Assembly: GCA_900551205.1 (NCBI GenBank)
Contig: URUW01000080.1
Span: forward strand, 1 to 7,506
Reading direction: 5' to 3'
DNA: 7,506 nt
DNA from: an uncultured Collinsella sp.
GTDB lineage: Bacteria; Actinomycetota; Coriobacteriia; Coriobacteriales; Coriobacteriaceae
Below, piece by piece: positions 7,480 to 7,506 of this stretch. Numbering within the stretch: position 1 is the first letter of the stretch; the number at the start of each line of letters is the position of its first letter. The position numbers and the translations under genes were made by a program. The notes beneath the pieces were generated by a model, which saw only the letters and a list, made by a program, of their open reading frames with translations, ran no database searches and was not told the DNA's origin.

Positions 7480-7506
7480 CGCGGCCCTACGAGCGGCCTT
7501 GGTGGC

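Overview
The window reads as chromosomal DNA from a GC-rich, Gram-positive-type anaerobe. I think Collinsella or a close relative (Coriobacteriia) is most likely. The grounds are the strong GGAGG-type ribosome sites, the PTS/BglG-type sugar genes in a GC-rich genome, and the intergenic palindrome AACCACCACAAAGG...CCTTTGTGGTGGTT, which I associate from memory with Collinsella. The genus is an inference. All six supported protein genes are on the minus strand, so transcription runs from high to low coordinates.

In transcription order: (1) 7479-6229, a MoaC-MobB fusion for molybdenum cofactor synthesis, whose reading frame stays open to the window edge. (2) 6228-5986, a 243-bp intergenic stretch with a long near-palindrome, a chimeric repeat and a promoter. 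(3) 5985-5401, a histidine phosphatase. (4) 5400-5153, a spacer with a palindromic repeat/terminator, a promoter-like -10, and a ribonucleic antiterminator (RAT) overlapping a terminator. (5) 5152-4307, a BglG/LicT-family antiterminator. (6) 4188-2749, a beta-glucoside-type PTS EIIBC permease ending at a strong intrinsic terminator. (7) 2748-2101, a 648-bp gene-free stretch packed with inverted and direct repeats. (8) 2100-652, a GH1 6-phospho-beta-glucosidase. (9) 651-416, a spacer with a palindromic repeat/terminator, a dyad over a possible promoter, and a leader hairpin. (10) 415-1, the N-terminal part of an MFS transporter, cut by the window edge.

The central genes form a beta-glucoside utilisation locus. 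The PTS permease would import and phosphorylate a beta-glucoside, the GH1 enzyme would hydrolyse the 6-phospho-sugar, and the BglG/LicT protein would sense PTS phosphorylation and bind the RAT in its own leader. The leader is the best-supported regulatory structure here. The RAT at 5217-5246 shares its upper stem with a 9-bp perfect stem whose other arm (5159-5167) contains the antiterminator's own Shine-Dalgarno and runs into a T6 tract. The RAT and the terminator should therefore exclude each other, and the terminator should also hide the ribosome site.

The most unusual material is intergenic. Three repeats related to one palindrome family each lie downstream of a minus-strand stop codon, and one of them is a chimera with a second family. 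A roughly 100-nt near-palindrome follows the moaC-mobB stop. A mosaic of inverted repeats separates the permease from the hydrolase. I found no tRNA, rRNA, CRISPR array or transposase gene.
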